A stretch of 64,000 bases of DNA from Acholeplasma oculi. GTDB lineage: Bacteria > Bacillota_I > Bacilli_A > Acholeplasmatales > Acholeplasmataceae. Positions within the stretch are counted from its first letter, which is position 1. Every line of letters starts with the position of its first letter. This document shows, piece after piece, positions 8,062 to 19,900 of this stretch. The stretch spans positions 603,288 to 667,287 of the forward strand of contig NZ_FUZK01000001.1 in the NCBI RefSeq assembly GCF_900166985.1, in the 5' to 3' direction. Position numbers and translations under genes: made by a program. The notes below the pieces were generated by a model that worked only from the letters and a program-made list of their open reading frames with translations, made no database searches and had not been told where the DNA came from.

Positions 8062-11000
8062 TTAATCTTTTAATTTCATGACACCTGTTGCATCATATTC
8101 CCAAAGTTCACTTTGAGTAAATGCATTCAAGTTTGTTTGCCACCAAGTTTCATCAACTGTTTCTAAATCAATGAATCCTGTTTGTGTATTTTGACCCTTT
8201 GAATTGGACATAAAGTCAGGATCACTTACAACATAATAATTTTCCACTGTAATCTTTCCTGCATCTGGATTACCAACAACATATCCATGATACTCAGAAT
8301 ATACACCACTCACATCAGGTTGGAATGTGAAGTCCACATCTGCAAAAACATGATTTGCATGAACAAATGTTGTTGTATTATCTTCTTTACCTGCAAGAAT
8401 ACCTAAATTATGTCTTCCATTAATCTTTACATTGAGTAAGACAATACGATTTAATTCTGCATGTGAACGAACACGTCCAATCACAGCTCCAATCATATCG
8501 GATTGCTGATGTGTGATGGTTAACCCATCAACAAATATGTCATTCATATAAAGTTTCGTATTGGTCTCAATACCACCAATTAATCCACCTGTATATTTTG
8601 CAGCTGTGACCATAGCATCCACTTTGACATTAATAATTCTAATTTGATTAAATGTTGCCTCACCTGTTCTTAAACGTCCAATCAGTGCAGCACCATAATT
8701 TCTAACAGTTTTTAAACTAGAGTTTTGAATTGTAATATTGGTAAACACTGCACTTCCGTATACATAAGTTGCGAGTATACCTGCATCATCACTTGGTCTA
8801 GTTTCAACCAATACATTTGGATCATCTGAGGATGGTGCAAATATAGAATCTACATTAAAGTTAAAATTATCGAGTGTGAGGTTTTTAATCATACCACCAT
8901 TGATGGTCATAAATAATCCACCTCTTAACATATTTGCTCCATAATTTCTTAATGTATAACCATTACCATCAAAGACACCTCTAAATACATTACTTGTTGA
9001 TAATTGATCAATTCTACCTGTAGACATATCAATATCATTCATAAGTACATAATACTTACCTGTAGAACTAAAGGAGGTTATCATACTATTTAAATCTTGA
9101 ATGGTTCTAATTTCAACAATTTGTTCTTGTAGTATATCGAGTCTTACAACTTCTGAATATAATGCTTCTCTCAGTGTATACATGTAAAGGTATGGTAAAC
9201 GGTTTGTCTCAATATCCAAGATACGACCATTCACTCGAGATATTTCAATACTCAATAGATCATTTGAATTTTTTATATCTTCTAACGTTAAATCATCTTG
9301 TTCACTTAATAAATAATATAGCGTACCTGAATTTCTATAGACACTATAATCGACAGAAATTGTTCCATTAAATTCACCTGTTGCACTGTATCTATAAATT
9401 TCATTTGCTAAATTAGGGTTATATACTAAAACATTTTGTGTATATGTGTATGTATCCCAATCATTATTTAAATTTGTAAATGTATAATACACTTCATATG
9501 TACCAACAGATGCAGTATTTAAGTTCGATGTATCTACATCTAAACGATAATCTACATCTCTTCTATAACTTGGCCCCCCTAAGTAGAAATTACGAACAGA
9601 TGGATTAGCAGGTTCAAATGTTGCATTTAGTTCCACTAAATCATCCTCAATTTGAATAGAATCTGGATCAATCATATGACCTCTAACTGCAGTTGGTGAA
9701 ATTGGGTTTGATAAGACTCTTCTTATTTCTAACCAATCAAAATCAGGAATAATTCCAGGTCCTACATAGTTATCTTCTAATACTCTTCCAATACTTTGGG
9801 CATCTACTAAGTAATTTAAATCTGGATTTGTCTTATATTGATAAGGTATTTCTTGATAGTTTCTCATAAAGAATGGTAAGCGACCTACATTGGTATTGGC
9901 TTGTTTCCATTTAGTAAAGAAATCTCCACCTTCTTGTCCTTCATATGAACTTCCATAATAGAAGTCAACACCAGTAACTAATACAGAGTTTAAAACTTGA
10001 TAACGTCCAGTGTATTCTGGATCTAAAATGCTATCTTGATGTGTTTTAATAGGTTCTGCAGTATTAACTACTTTACTGTTTTCAAATAATACAGCACCTT
10101 CTTCTGTTGGAACCATTGCTTGTGATGGTAAGCTTTGTCCAGTTCCACCAATCATATCTCTTACACGTTGTAAACCTGTATTATCTAGTAATACATTATA
10201 CACATGCGCATCCCCTTGACGAAGTCTTGGTAATCTATCAGCTAAATTAATAAATCTAGAATGATGTATGGTTACTGTGATTGTATCAAAGCCCAATCCC
10301 ATTGTTGTATTTCCTAAATTAAATCCTTTTTTCTGCATGGAAGTATATTCAATAATTTGCTCAACAGATAAAAATTCTCTAATTCTTACATATCTTGAAT
10401 TAGCAGGATTTTTAGTCGGATCTGTCATGAGTGTTGCTTCTAAATGATTGATTTGATCTATAATGAAATCATTTGCTTGGAAATTTAAATCTAGATAAGA
10501 AAACGTCATGTTTGAGGTTCCACCTTTGACATCCACTAACCCATCATATGATTGATCAAATTTTAAATGATCTAACCATACACCTTGTGTGGTTTCAATT
10601 GTGAAATAGTCCCAATCTAACTCATCATAGTTTGCAGCTAAATCATCATCCCATTCCCAAATGCCTGTCAAATGTAAATTTCTAATCACGATATCTTTAC
10701 TTGTTTTAATGATCGTTGTCAAATGAGAAATTTTAGCCCCATATTCTGAATAAATCATTAATCCTTCATTTCTATCTTGGATGATCATTTGACCCACACC
10801 TTCTTCTAAAAGTGTTGGATGTAATACAGGTACATTGGCATTCATTCTATAAAATGAACCATCTGTATATGCATTAATTTCTTCATCAGTTTTACCTAAT
10901 GCCTTTAATTCTCTTTCGACATGGTAAAACCCCATATTTAAATCTGCTGTAATTTTAATAATTTTGTTATTCTTATTTTTTAATGCATCTAAAAATTCTA

Positions 11001-11454
11001 CCGGTGTTGCAACTTCAACGACACTTTCTCTTTGATTCATACGGTTGGTAATCACTAAGGATGCAAATCCATAATCTGAACGATATGCGTTTAAATCAAA
11101 CACTCTTGTTTCAACAGGTAAAACATTGATCTTGAAGCGATTCGTTTTTACAATGCCTTGATATGTAATTGCAGCAACCATATCCACTTCAGTTTCAACG
11201 TCAGGTCTTCTGACTTCTCCTTGATTTGTAATAATGGATGCTTTGTTACTACGCCAAGAGATTTTAGCTTCAGGGTATAATAAAGACTCATACTTTAAAT
11301 CTATATTTTGACTTGTTTCAGTTGGTAATTGAATCTCCTCAAATATCTCTTCGAAGATGCTATCGTAATTTACAGGTTCTAATGTTTCTTGACATGCAAC
11401 CATGATTACAGACATCAGTACGACGGATAATATTATTATGAATTTCTTGAACAT
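8062..11454 (-). CDS. Pectate lyase lipoprotein: PL1 domain plus GLUG-type beta-helix
   Basis: Starting at the ATG at 11454, supported by GGGAGGA at 11461-11467, this is 1130 residues; the longer frame adds only five residues and lacks a ribosome site. The signal peptide ends in a lipobox (VIMVAC). Counting from the longer frame, a PL1 pectate lyase domain spans about 150-510, with the VWLDH motif at 297-301 and the catalytic-Arg motif RLPRLR at 412-417. PL1 enzymes cleave polygalacturonate by Ca2+-dependent beta-elimination. Residues about 600-690 look like an immunoglobulin-type domain. About 790-1090 form a GLUG-like beta-helix ending in a WEYDAT motif shared with the 1275-residue lipoprotein at 16947-20774. 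The protein is likely cell-surface bound and makes unsaturated oligogalacturonides. Confidence 0.88.
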   Translation of the reverse strand: MFKKFIIILSVVLMSVIMVACQETLEPVNYDSIFEEIFEEIQLPTETSQNIDLKYESLLYPEAKISWRSNKASIITNQGEVRRPDVETEVDMVAAITYQGIVKTNRFKINVLPVETRVFDLNAYRSDYGFASLVITNRMNQRESVVEVATPVEFLDALKNKNNKIIKITADLNMGFYHVERELKALGKTDEEINAYTDGSFYRMNANVPVLHPTLLEEGVGQMIIQDRNEGLMIYSEYGAKISHLTTIIKTSKDIVIRNLHLTGIWEWDDDLAANYDELDWDYFTIETTQGVWLDHLKFDQSYDGLVDVKGGTSNMTFSYLDLNFQANDFIIDQINHLEATLMTDPTKNPANSRYVRIREFLSVEQIIEYTSMQKKGFNLGNTTMGLGFDTITVTIHHSRFINLADRLPRLRQGDAHVYNVLLDNTGLQRVRDMIGGTGQSLPSQAMVPTEEGAVLFENSKVVNTAEPIKTHQDSILDPEYTGRYQVLNSVLVTGVDFYYGSSYEGQEGGDFFTKWKQANTNVGRLPFFMRNYQEIPYQYKTNPDLNYLVDAQSIGRVLEDNYVGPGIIPDFDWLEIRRVLSNPISPTAVRGHMIDPDSIQIEDDLVELNATFEPANPSVRNFYLGGPSYRRDVDYRLDVDTSNLNTASVGTYEVYYTFTNLNNDWDTYTYTQNVLVYNPNLANEIYRYSATGEFNGTISVDYSVYRNSGTLYYLLSEQDDLTLEDIKNSNDLLSIEISRVNGRILDIETNRLPYLYMYTLREALYSEVVRLDILQEQIVEIRTIQDLNSMITSFSSTGKYYVLMNDIDMSTGRIDQLSTSNVFRGVFDGNGYTLRNYGANMLRGGLFMTINGGMIKNLTLDNFNFNVDSIFAPSSDDPNVLVETRPSDDAGILATYVYGSAVFTNITIQNSSLKTVRNYGAALIGRLRTGEATFNQIRIINVKVDAMVTAAKYTGGLIGGIETNTKLYMNDIFVDGLTITHQQSDMIGAVIGRVRSHAELNRIVLLNVKINGRHNLGILAGKEDNTTTFVHANHVFADVDFTFQPDVSGVYSEYHGYVVGNPDAGKITVENYYVVSDPDFMSNSKGQNTQTGFIDLETVDETWWQTNLNAFTQSELWEYDATGVMKLKD

Positions 11455-11526
11455 GAAAAATCCTCCCATATGAGCAATTTAGTAGTTATATTTTATAAGA
11501 TAATAATTTTTATGTAAATGTTACAA

Positions 11527-11592
11527 TTGCACATATAATTATGTGATATGTATAGATTGCATATAAACATGTGTTTATATATTTAGTATAAT
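11527..11592 (+). promoter_or_regulatory. Putative activator-dependent promoter of the GH105 gene
   Basis: TATAAT (11587-11592) is preceded by TTGCATATA (11557-11565), whose first base is exactly 30 bp upstream. A second copy, TTGCACATA (11527-11535), lies another 30 bp upstream. No -35 box is present at the 17-bp position. A perfect 9+2+9 palindrome (ATATAAACA TG TGTTTATAT, 11561-11580) overlaps the proximal copy, and a 6+4+6 palindrome (CACATA TAAT TATGTG, 11530-11545) overlaps the distal one. The same TTGCAYATA-N21-TATAAT layout recurs at 20821-20856 and 24180-24215. Confidence 0.6.
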
Positions 11593-11610
11593 AAAAATAA
11601 GTTATAGATT

Positions 11611-12792
11611 ATGAAAGGTATATCCAAACATCAATGGATATGGAATATGGATTTGTATAAAGTAATTGAAAAATATATTGACTATTTAATTAAGGGTTCC
11701 AACCCAAACCAACCTTTATGGAATATAGAACTCCAAAAACAAGGTAAGGATAATCGTTGGAATTATATAGATGGTTGTTTTACATCGTCTTTATTATCTT
11801 TATATGAGGCAACACAAGATAAAAAATATTTAGATTTTGTGGATAGTTTTGCAGATTATTATGTACAGGATGATGGAACAATTAAGGGTTATGACCCACT
11901 GCATTATTCAACAGATGATTTAAGTCAATCCAGAATTCTTTTTAATCTCTACAAGTACACCCAAAAAGAAAAGTATTTATATGCAATTCATCATACATAT
12001 ACTCAAATTGAAGGACATCCAAGAATTGATATCGGTAACTTCTGGCATAAAGCTATCTATCATGATCAGGTTTGGTTAGATGGATTATATATGATGCAGG
12101 TGTTTTATTTGAATTTTGAAAATGAGTTTAATTTCAAGAAAAACTATACAGATATTATCAATCAATTTAGAAATGTTAGAAAAATAATGTTCAATGAACA
12201 AGATAAATTATATTATCATTGTTATGACCATTCAAAAACATTATTTTGGGCAGATAAAAAAACTGGTCTTTCTAAACACTACTGGTTAAGAGCTATTGGT
12301 TGGTTAACTGCTGCTTTTGCAGATTGTGCTGCATTAATGGAAGATGAAAATTATAAGTTAGAACTTGCATCTTATTTAAAAGAATGTATCGATGGTTTAT
12401 TGACCTACCAAGACAAAGAATCCAAATTATTCTATAATCTTGTTAAACTTAAAGATTTAGAAGGTAATTACACAGAAACTTCTGGCTCACTCTTGGTTGC
12501 TTATGCCATGATGAAGGCTTATAATCAAAATCTTTTGGATATCTCTTACTATGAAAAAGGAAAAGAAATATTTGATTCTATCGTTTCTAACCGATTAGTT
12601 GTAGAAAACGATCAAGTAACCTTAAAAGGTATTGTATTAGTCTCCGGATTAGGACCTGAATCCAATCCTAGAAGAGATGGTAGTATTGAATACTATCTAT
12701 CTGAACCGATTGTTGATAATGATGCTAAAGGTGTAGGACCACTGATTATGGCATATACAGAAATCATTACAAAAGAGAAACATTCCAAATAA
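11611..12792 (+). CDS. GH105 unsaturated rhamnogalacturonyl/galacturonyl hydrolase
   Basis: This 393-residue cytoplasmic enzyme has the alpha/alpha-barrel pattern of YteR/YesR. Motifs include NYIDGCFTSSLLSLYEAT (about 51-68), DQVWLDGLYMMQVFYL (from 152, with Asp157), HYWLRAIGWLTAAFAD and TSGSLLVAYAMM. GH105 enzymes hydrate and release the 4,5-unsaturated uronic acid that PL1 lyases leave at the non-reducing end, so it would act on imported lyase products. There is no signal peptide. No good ribosome site precedes the ATG, and the TATAAT box is so close that the leader may be only about 12 nt. A second in-frame ATG at 11647 is possible. Confidence 0.9.
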   Translation: MKGISKHQWIWNMDLYKVIEKYIDYLIKGSNPNQPLWNIELQKQGKDNRWNYIDGCFTSSLLSLYEATQDKKYLDFVDSFADYYVQDDGTIKGYDPLHYSTDDLSQSRILFNLYKYTQKEKYLYAIHHTYTQIEGHPRIDIGNFWHKAIYHDQVWLDGLYMMQVFYLNFENEFNFKKNYTDIINQFRNVRKIMFNEQDKLYYHCYDHSKTLFWADKKTGLSKHYWLRAIGWLTAAFADCAALMEDENYKLELASYLKECIDGLLTYQDKESKLFYNLVKLKDLEGNYTETSGSLLVAYAMMKAYNQNLLDISYYEKGKEIFDSIVSNRLVVENDQVTLKGIVLVSGLGPESNPRRDGSIEYYLSEPIVDNDAKGVGPLIMAYTEIITKEKHSK

Positions 12793-12835
12793 AAACTACT
12801 TTGAAGTCATCCATACTTTATAGATTTTTAAATTC

Positions 12836-12876
12836 AAAACCCCAATTCAGCAGTTTGATACTGGATTGGGGTTTTA
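12836..12876 (+). terminator. Rho-independent terminator after GH105 gene
   Basis: AAAACCCCAATTCAG pairs with CTGGATTGGGGTTTT (one G-T pair) around a short loop, followed by TTTATATTTT on the plus strand. The A-rich left flank could let it work in both directions. Confidence 0.8.
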
Positions 12877-12930
12877 TATTTTAGTTGTTAGATTAATCTC
12901 ATGATTCAAGTATTAACTTCCACTCATAAA

Positions 12931-12956
12931 AAAGAGTGTTTTTTTATACACTCTTT
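12931..12956 (-). terminator. Terminator of the 1297-residue pectate lyase gene
   Basis: AAAGAGTGT and ACACTCTTT form a perfect 9-bp stem five bases after the stop codon. On the minus strand the stem is followed by a run of U residues (CTTTTTTATG). Confidence 0.8.
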
Positions 12957-12961
12957 CGTTG

Positions 12962-15900
12962 TTATTCAATAACTTCTACATAAAATAATGCAAGTTCTCG
13001 GTTGTCTCTTTTAATAATATATGTACCTGATTCATCCAGTGTGATTTCTATAATAGCAATCCCTAATGCATTATAGAGTGTATCCAAATCAAATATTTGA
13101 CCATTAATATCTAATCTTCCACCTGTTTGGATACTGCGTGTTTTTACTGCAAGATATAGTGTTGCACCACTACTTTGTGTTGTAAAGGTAAGGGTTGCAC
13201 TCGAATTGAGTTTGAGTGCTTTATTTAAATCATTACCCAATATATTAAATGTACCTGCATCTGTTACTGGATTATCCCCTTGATACGTGAAATAATTGGA
13301 TGTATTTGTAGAAAACTCTGGAATATATTGATATCTAATACCTTCAATGCTTAAATACTTTTCATATGCAGCTTCCAATTTATCTTGGATTTCTGAAGGT
13401 ATTAAATCTATAAGGCTTATATCAAGTGTTCCAAATAACTCATAATAATTAAGCAATTCTGTTGAATTATATCGATTGATTTCCTCTATAACTAAGGAAT
13501 CTATATATTCGATTAACTCATAAACTGCTAATATATCCTCTAAATATTTTACACCTTCAGTAAGTTTTGTAGCATCTATAATATTTGACTTTTCTGCTTC
13601 ATCTAATAAAATGTATTCTTCATAAATTGCTTGATACATAGTGTATAAGTCATTAACTTCAGATTCACTTGTAATATTAATCTCTGAAACATCTAAAAGG
13701 TCTAAGATCGCATCATTTAATGCACTTATTTTAAAGGACTCAAATAAAATTTCAGCATTTATAAGTGTTTGATAATTAGTAATACTTTGCTTGATTTCTA
13801 AAGTTGCTTCTTGATAAGCATTTCTAGCATCTTTGATCTTAATCAATGAATCTTTAGTAACCTCACCAATATCCATAATCTTGGATTCAACAAATGCTTT
13901 ACCTAAACTCATATATTCCGTTTCTTTAGTTAATAATAACGCATCACTAACGCTTTCTTTTTCGTTTGGTAATAAACTATCGAATAATGTTCTAGCATAA
14001 GTAATTTTTTCTAAATAATCTGCTGTATAAACTGTATTCCCAGATAGGTTATCTATAGCTAAATTATACGCATCGATTCTTGCTTGACTCGCAGCCTCAG
14101 TATCTAGCGTAATTTGATATCCAGCATTTGATTCTTTAGCTTGTGATGTACCTTTGGAAGCACCATGTGCTTGATTGGATTCAATCACATATTGACCAGG
14201 CTCTAATTGCGCGGTTCCTGAACCTACTAATATTTTCTCACCATAAATAGTAACTAATACCGGTGGAACGGATGTAGACCCTTGAGTTAATGTAATTTCT
14301 GCTCTCACATAAATTTCAAAAACCAATAGAGGAACACCTTTATTAATTTTGACTGGTGCTTGAGTTACATTCTCATGTATCACAGTTGGTGATACATTTG
14401 TTATAGGTATTAATGTTGCTTCTTGATATGGTTTAAACACACCTGCATATGCTTCAACTTCTGCTCTAGCAGTTACAGCATCCGTTAAATGTTTGACATC
14501 AGATCGTTTAAGTATAGGGTCATAATAAAACACATCTTTATTCGTATCAAAATGTTCAAACTTATTACCAGAATTTACCAAGTCCTCACGGTTTTCTACA
14601 ACGGTTGCTTGATCTGTATCATAGGTTGAATATTTCACATCTTTATAAGATTTAATTGCCCCTGAATCCACTCTTGAAGGATTCTTTGTTGCATAAAAGT
14701 AATTTGCCTCACTTAGTATATAGGCATTGACTCTTGTATTTTGAGCATAAGAGCTTTCATTTTGATTATCATCCGTTGTTTCAAAAACGTTATTATACAT
14801 ATGGATATTAGAATTTCTAGCTAGTGGAATTCTTGATGCATTATTTTTCCAGTGGTTATGGTGATATGTTATATGATACTGAAGTGATGTATCACTAGAA
14901 CCCACGAGATTTGTTTTATGTGCACCTAAGAATTGATTATAACTTATCGTAAAATATTCACCACGTTTAATGTCTAATGAACCATCACCATGACTCTTGT
15001 CAGATTCAGCCGGATTTGGATGATATCCTTCAAAGAATGTTAAATGATGCATCCAACCACGACTGACAGGAGCTGTAAGTTGTGAACCTGTTTGAATACC
15101 TTCTAAACCAATAGCATCCTCAGGATAATGTCTGAATGTTAAATTTCTAACCTCAAAGCTTGTTCCTCTACCTGCTGTGGAGGCAATCAAATGAATACCC
15201 CAACCATAAATCTCAGCATCTTCACCAATACCTTCAATAGTTATATTTTTACCATTACGTATACGTGCCATGTTACCATTATCGCCAACAGACCCTCCTT
15301 GTTGAGTTGAGTTATAAACTGTTAAGCCTTCAGGTGCAGTGACTTTACCAATGATTCTAAAGACAATCGGTGTATTATATGTTGAAAGAGAATTTAAGGA
15401 TTGTTCTGTACTATAAGTATTTGAACTTGAACTTTGGTATTGGTTATTGTTTAATATCCATCCCAGTCCTTTTTGCATAATGCCTTCTATTTCAACATCA
15501 TTTTTATTTTCTTCTGTTACATAGACAACTTTCGCATCAGGTTTTAATGTTCCATTATCTAAATATGCACCAATTCCTTCTGTATAATTGAAATGTGCAT
15601 AACCAGATCGATCGTGTGATTCCGTAAAAATCGATTGTTTTCTTAAAACTTCTAAATTTGATGTAACAATTTCAATATCATAATAATCACTTTCAAGACC
15701 AACAATATCTACTCTTGCATGTGTTAAAGATTGTTGACGTATGAGTTCTTGATCTACATAAATCCAGTCTACCATACTCGATTTTTTATATCGAACGGTT
15801 GCATTTTGACTTGAAGTATCTTCAAAGATTGCATAGATTGCTTCTAAATATGCACCAGACTCAAAACTATCTACTTCACCATCAGATATGATCCATTTTG

Positions 15901-16855
15901 CATGTAATGTTATATCTGATGTTATGACTTGATTCATATCAAACTTAACATCATTTAAGAACCATCCGATAAAGATGTGACCTTCCTTAACAGGTACACT
16001 AATCTCTAGTTTTTGACCACTTTCTAAAATAATATCATCTAAATGATTTCCACCATTTGTTTCAAGTGTGATTCGATAAGTTTGGATAATTAATTCCCAA
16101 TGTGCTAAAAGTGTTGTGTTTGTTTGAAATACGTAGGATAAATCAACTAAAACATCATCCTTATACCAACCCTTAAACATATACCCTTCTTTTGTAGGTA
16201 CTAAAATATTTTCAAGTGTCGTATTTTTTTCAATGATGACATCATCTATTTCTGATCCACCATCTGAATCAAATGAAATCGTAATGAAATCCTCAGCAAT
16301 GATTTCATCGTAACGAGCGATTAATGTGATATTTCCTTCGATGGTTTGATCAAAATCAAATAACGTATCACCCAAATACCATCCTATAAATCTAAAACCT
16401 GATTTTGTAGGTTCACTTGGTTCTAATACTTGATTTCCCTCTAATACGAGGATAGTGAATGTTTGACTCCCATTATTTGGATCAAATATGACTTGATAAC
16501 TAGAATCGACTACAGCTTTTTTAATGGTTACCAAATAACTTCTTTCTTCTTGGAGTGATTCAAATTCAAAAATTATTGTTATCGTAATATCGATATCGGT
16601 ACTAGAGCGGTTAATAACACCATCTAAAGATAAAACCTCTAAATTAGATGATCTAAATGAAATATTTACTGTTCCTAGTTCACTCACCTCAACCGATGAA
16701 TCTAGAGTAAAAATATCCCCTTCAATCGAGGTGTTAAATGTGTATGAATCGGCATAAGCTTTAAGTAGTTCTGATTTTTCTGTATTGATTTGCTCACAAC
16801 CTATTAAAATCATTGAAAATAATATAAATATAAATATGCCTAAAATTTTCTTCAT
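12962..16855 (-). CDS. Surface lipoprotein: InlB B-repeats, PL1 pectate lyase domain and helical repeats
   Basis: This 1297-residue protein has a lipoprotein signal peptide ending at Cys20 (ILIGC). Three InlB B-type repeats lie at about 119-183, 191-254 and 258-322, each with a GW[YF] motif. A PL1 lyase domain spans about 410-780, with HHNHWKNNASRIPLAR ending at residue 680; the RIPLAR motif holds the expected catalytic arginine. Residues about 930-1170 are predicted helical repeats resembling FIVAR modules, and about 1190-1297 form a C-terminal beta-rich module that may bind carbohydrate. It probably degrades homogalacturonan at the cell surface. It differs from the 8062-11454 lyase in all non-catalytic modules. 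A hairpin and a ribosome-site-like AAGGAG precede the ATG. Confidence 0.88.
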   Translation of the reverse strand: MKKILGIFIFILFSMILIGCEQINTEKSELLKAYADSYTFNTSIEGDIFTLDSSVEVSELGTVNISFRSSNLEVLSLDGVINRSSTDIDITITIIFEFESLQEERSYLVTIKKAVVDSSYQVIFDPNNGSQTFTILVLEGNQVLEPSEPTKSGFRFIGWYLGDTLFDFDQTIEGNITLIARYDEIIAEDFITISFDSDGGSEIDDVIIEKNTTLENILVPTKEGYMFKGWYKDDVLVDLSYVFQTNTTLLAHWELIIQTYRITLETNGGNHLDDIILESGQKLEISVPVKEGHIFIGWFLNDVKFDMNQVITSDITLHAKWIISDGEVDSFESGAYLEAIYAIFEDTSSQNATVRYKKSSMVDWIYVDQELIRQQSLTHARVDIVGLESDYYDIEIVTSNLEVLRKQSIFTESHDRSGYAHFNYTEGIGAYLDNGTLKPDAKVVYVTEENKNDVEIEGIMQKGLGWILNNNQYQSSSSNTYSTEQSLNSLSTYNTPIVFRIIGKVTAPEGLTVYNSTQQGGSVGDNGNMARIRNGKNITIEGIGEDAEIYGWGIHLIASTAGRGTSFEVRNLTFRHYPEDAIGLEGIQTGSQLTAPVSRGWMHHLTFFEGYHPNPAESDKSHGDGSLDIKRGEYFTISYNQFLGAHKTNLVGSSDTSLQYHITYHHNHWKNNASRIPLARNSNIHMYNNVFETTDDNQNESSYAQNTRVNAYILSEANYFYATKNPSRVDSGAIKSYKDVKYSTYDTDQATVVENREDLVNSGNKFEHFDTNKDVFYYDPILKRSDVKHLTDAVTARAEVEAYAGVFKPYQEATLIPITNVSPTVIHENVTQAPVKINKGVPLLVFEIYVRAEITLTQGSTSVPPVLVTIYGEKILVGSGTAQLEPGQYVIESNQAHGASKGTSQAKESNAGYQITLDTEAASQARIDAYNLAIDNLSGNTVYTADYLEKITYARTLFDSLLPNEKESVSDALLLTKETEYMSLGKAFVESKIMDIGEVTKDSLIKIKDARNAYQEATLEIKQSITNYQTLINAEILFESFKISALNDAILDLLDVSEINITSESEVNDLYTMYQAIYEEYILLDEAEKSNIIDATKLTEGVKYLEDILAVYELIEYIDSLVIEEINRYNSTELLNYYELFGTLDISLIDLIPSEIQDKLEAAYEKYLSIEGIRYQYIPEFSTNTSNYFTYQGDNPVTDAGTFNILGNDLNKALKLNSSATLTFTTQSSGATLYLAVKTRSIQTGGRLDINGQIFDLDTLYNALGIAIIEITLDESGTYIIKRDNRELALFYVEVIE

Positions 16856-16910
16856 CTTTCTATAAAAGCTCCTTAAAAATTTATCATTCTACAACTTTAG
16901 TTTAATAAAT

Positions 16911-16936
16911 GGAGCCTATGTATCCGCATAGGCTCC
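16911..16936 (-). terminator. Strong hairpin after the InlB/GLUG lipoprotein gene
   Basis: GGAGCCTATG and CATAGGCTCC form a perfect 10-bp stem with a 6-nt loop 11 bp after the stop. The following minus-strand tail (ATTTATTAAAC) is a poor U-tract, so termination may be partial. Confidence 0.55.
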
Positions 16937-16946
16937 ACCCATTATA

Positions 16947-19900
16947 TTAGTTTAAGTCTCTTAGTTGATAAACATTGAGTGTTGCATCATATTCCCATTT
17001 AAGTTCATCGAATGCATTTTCAAAGTTTAGATCCCACCAACTTTGAGTTGGAGCTACCTCTAAGATATTTGTTGTTGTTGTTCCATTGACTGGACCTGTT
17101 AATGTACCATAGAACCAGAAGTTTGTAATGGTTTCATATGTTTTAGTAGTTGTAATATGTGCTGCATCTACTGCTGCAGATACTGTACCATTGAAATATA
17201 CATCAAGAAGTGTACCTGTACCAGTTGGATTTGGATTATGACGTCCACTTACAGCTCCAGCACCTGTACCTGATGCATTGACATCAACATCAACCATAAC
17301 TACTTTAGATAATGTAATGACGATGTATCCAGATGCACCATTATTTTCACCAAATAATCCACCGACTCTGTTCGTTCCAGAAACTGATACATTTTCTAAG
17401 TAAATATTTGTAACACTCATATTCCAAGCTGCTGAACCATCACCTACACGGCCGAATAATCCACCAGTTGCTTGAGTTCCTGTAATGACTGCATTCTTAA
17501 TGGAAATATCTTCAACAGTCGTTCCACGGTTCACATAACCAATTAAACCACCTACACCATTAGAACTTGCACCTGTTACAGTTAATCCGTCTACATGAAT
17601 ATTTTGTAAGACAGCTTCAACGTTTGTAATTTCACCTGCAATTAAACCAGCTCTTGCTGCTACTGTACTTGAGATAGCTGCATTGATAAATTCGATATTC
17701 TTAACTGTTCCTCTAAGTCCAAACCAAATACCTACTCTATCTTGTGTACCTTGAATTGTTAAGTTAGAAATAGTTTTAAAGTTACCATCTAAGACACCTG
17801 TAAATACTTTTCCTGTTTGCCATACCCAAGAGTAACCTGTGAAATCTAGGTCATTTGCTAAATAATAAGATTCGCTTAGACTAAATGGAGCAACACCATT
17901 AACCATATTATAAAACTCTTCAACAGTTGAGATTGCAGTTCCTTCTGGAACATAACTCATTTCCTCAAACTTAGCATATAAAGTTAAGTCTGCTGTAATT
18001 GGAGTTTCTAAGACAAATGCTACTGTCTTTTCTGAATCTGTAAACCAACCCTTAAATTCAAAGCCTGGTTTGAATGGAGCAGGAGGTAATACTAAAGCCT
18101 CTCCATCTAAAACTTCAATATCTTCAATTGCTGTTGCACCATCCACATCAAATGAAACCACATGAGATACTGTAACTACAGATAGGTCATATGCGAATGT
18201 GTTTTGTGCTGTTGTTGGGTCCATTGAACCAAATACGTTATCAAATGAATCTGTTGCAACAAGATAGAATGTAATACCACTATCTACGAACATATCTGTA
18301 ACTGTTGCACCAAAATCAATTGTAAATGTTTGTGTTAAAGCTGTATAAGTAACTGTAACACCTAAAGCATCAAATTGATTTTTAGCTTCTAATGAACCAT
18401 ATGGTCCATAAGGATTTGTTTCAGATACTTCAACTGCATAAACTGTAAATTCTGGTAAGTTTGCTTCTAATGAATGATCAACTTCTAAACTATATGCATT
18501 AACATCAGATACTTGAACAGTTAATACAAATGTATCTTCTGCTCCAAGTGATATAGATCCGCTTTCAGGTAATACTGTAACAACTGGAGCAATATCATCT
18601 ACCCATTTTGCATATACTATAACATCTGTTGTAATGACTGCATCAAAATCAAATAATGTAGTAAATTCAGCTGATGTATACCATCCATCAAATGTATATC
18701 CATCTTTAGTTGGTGCTGTTGGTAATAATGCTTTAGCACCATCTAAAACTGTTTGTGCTGTAACAGATGAACCACCGTCAACATCAAATGTAACTGCAAA
18801 TTCTTCTACGAATTTAGCAACTAATGTAATATCTTCAGTAACTTCTGATTCAAATAATACATCATTTAAATAGAATCCTAAGAAAGCACCAAGCTCAGGA
18901 TTAACAAATACTGGACTTAATTTAGAATTTCCTCTAACATATTGATATGAATTAACATCATTGACTGAAAGTGTAACTTCAAATCCTAAATCAATAGATA
19001 ATCCATTGAATGTAGGAAGTGCATCTTCTACATATACCCAACCATCAGCAAACTCTGCTAAACTTGTTTCAGGTAATAATGAAATGTTTGCAAATACCAA
19101 TTCATTAGTTGTATTCACACCATTAAGTTGTTGACGATCATAGTTAAATGCCACGACGTAAACACGGCTAAATGATGTAATATTACTACGTGCAATATGT
19201 CCACTATTATTATCTGTTTCATGAGTTGTATCAAAGTTTAGAACCAAGATCACATCTGTAATTGTACCAATTGTACCTTTAAACTCATTGTCTTGAGTTA
19301 AATTATTATCTGCACGACCAACAACTCCACCTAAATATCTCATACCATGTAGATTTGCATAAACAACTGCATTATCTACACTAAATTCTGGTCTTAAACC
19401 GTTTGAGTTTCTTCTAACTTCACCTAAGATACCACCCACACGTTCTCCTGTTGTTGTTACTTCAACATCTAATAATACATTGGTAATTGTTATAACGGAT
19501 GATTCAACATCCCCAACCAATCCACCAGCTGCATTGGAGTTTGATAGTACTTTAACACCTTTTAAGACGATACCATCCACTGTAACAGTTGAAGGTGTAG
19601 CAGCTCCTTGGATATGACCAATTAAACCACCAGATCCTACGCCTGTTGTTTCAACAGATGAATCAATGATTGTAATATCATGAATCGATACTGTTGAACC
19701 ATTCATAATACGTCCAACTAAGATACCACCTTGTGATGTACCTTTAACATGTACATTTTCAAGTGTTAAATCATAAATTGAACCACCAGACATTCTTGGT
19801 ACTAAACCAGCTTGGTTTGGTGTTTCAAAACTTAAATTAGATATAGTTTTCCCATTACCATTAAGTACAAATGAATGTGGTTGTACAAGTGTTTCGGTTA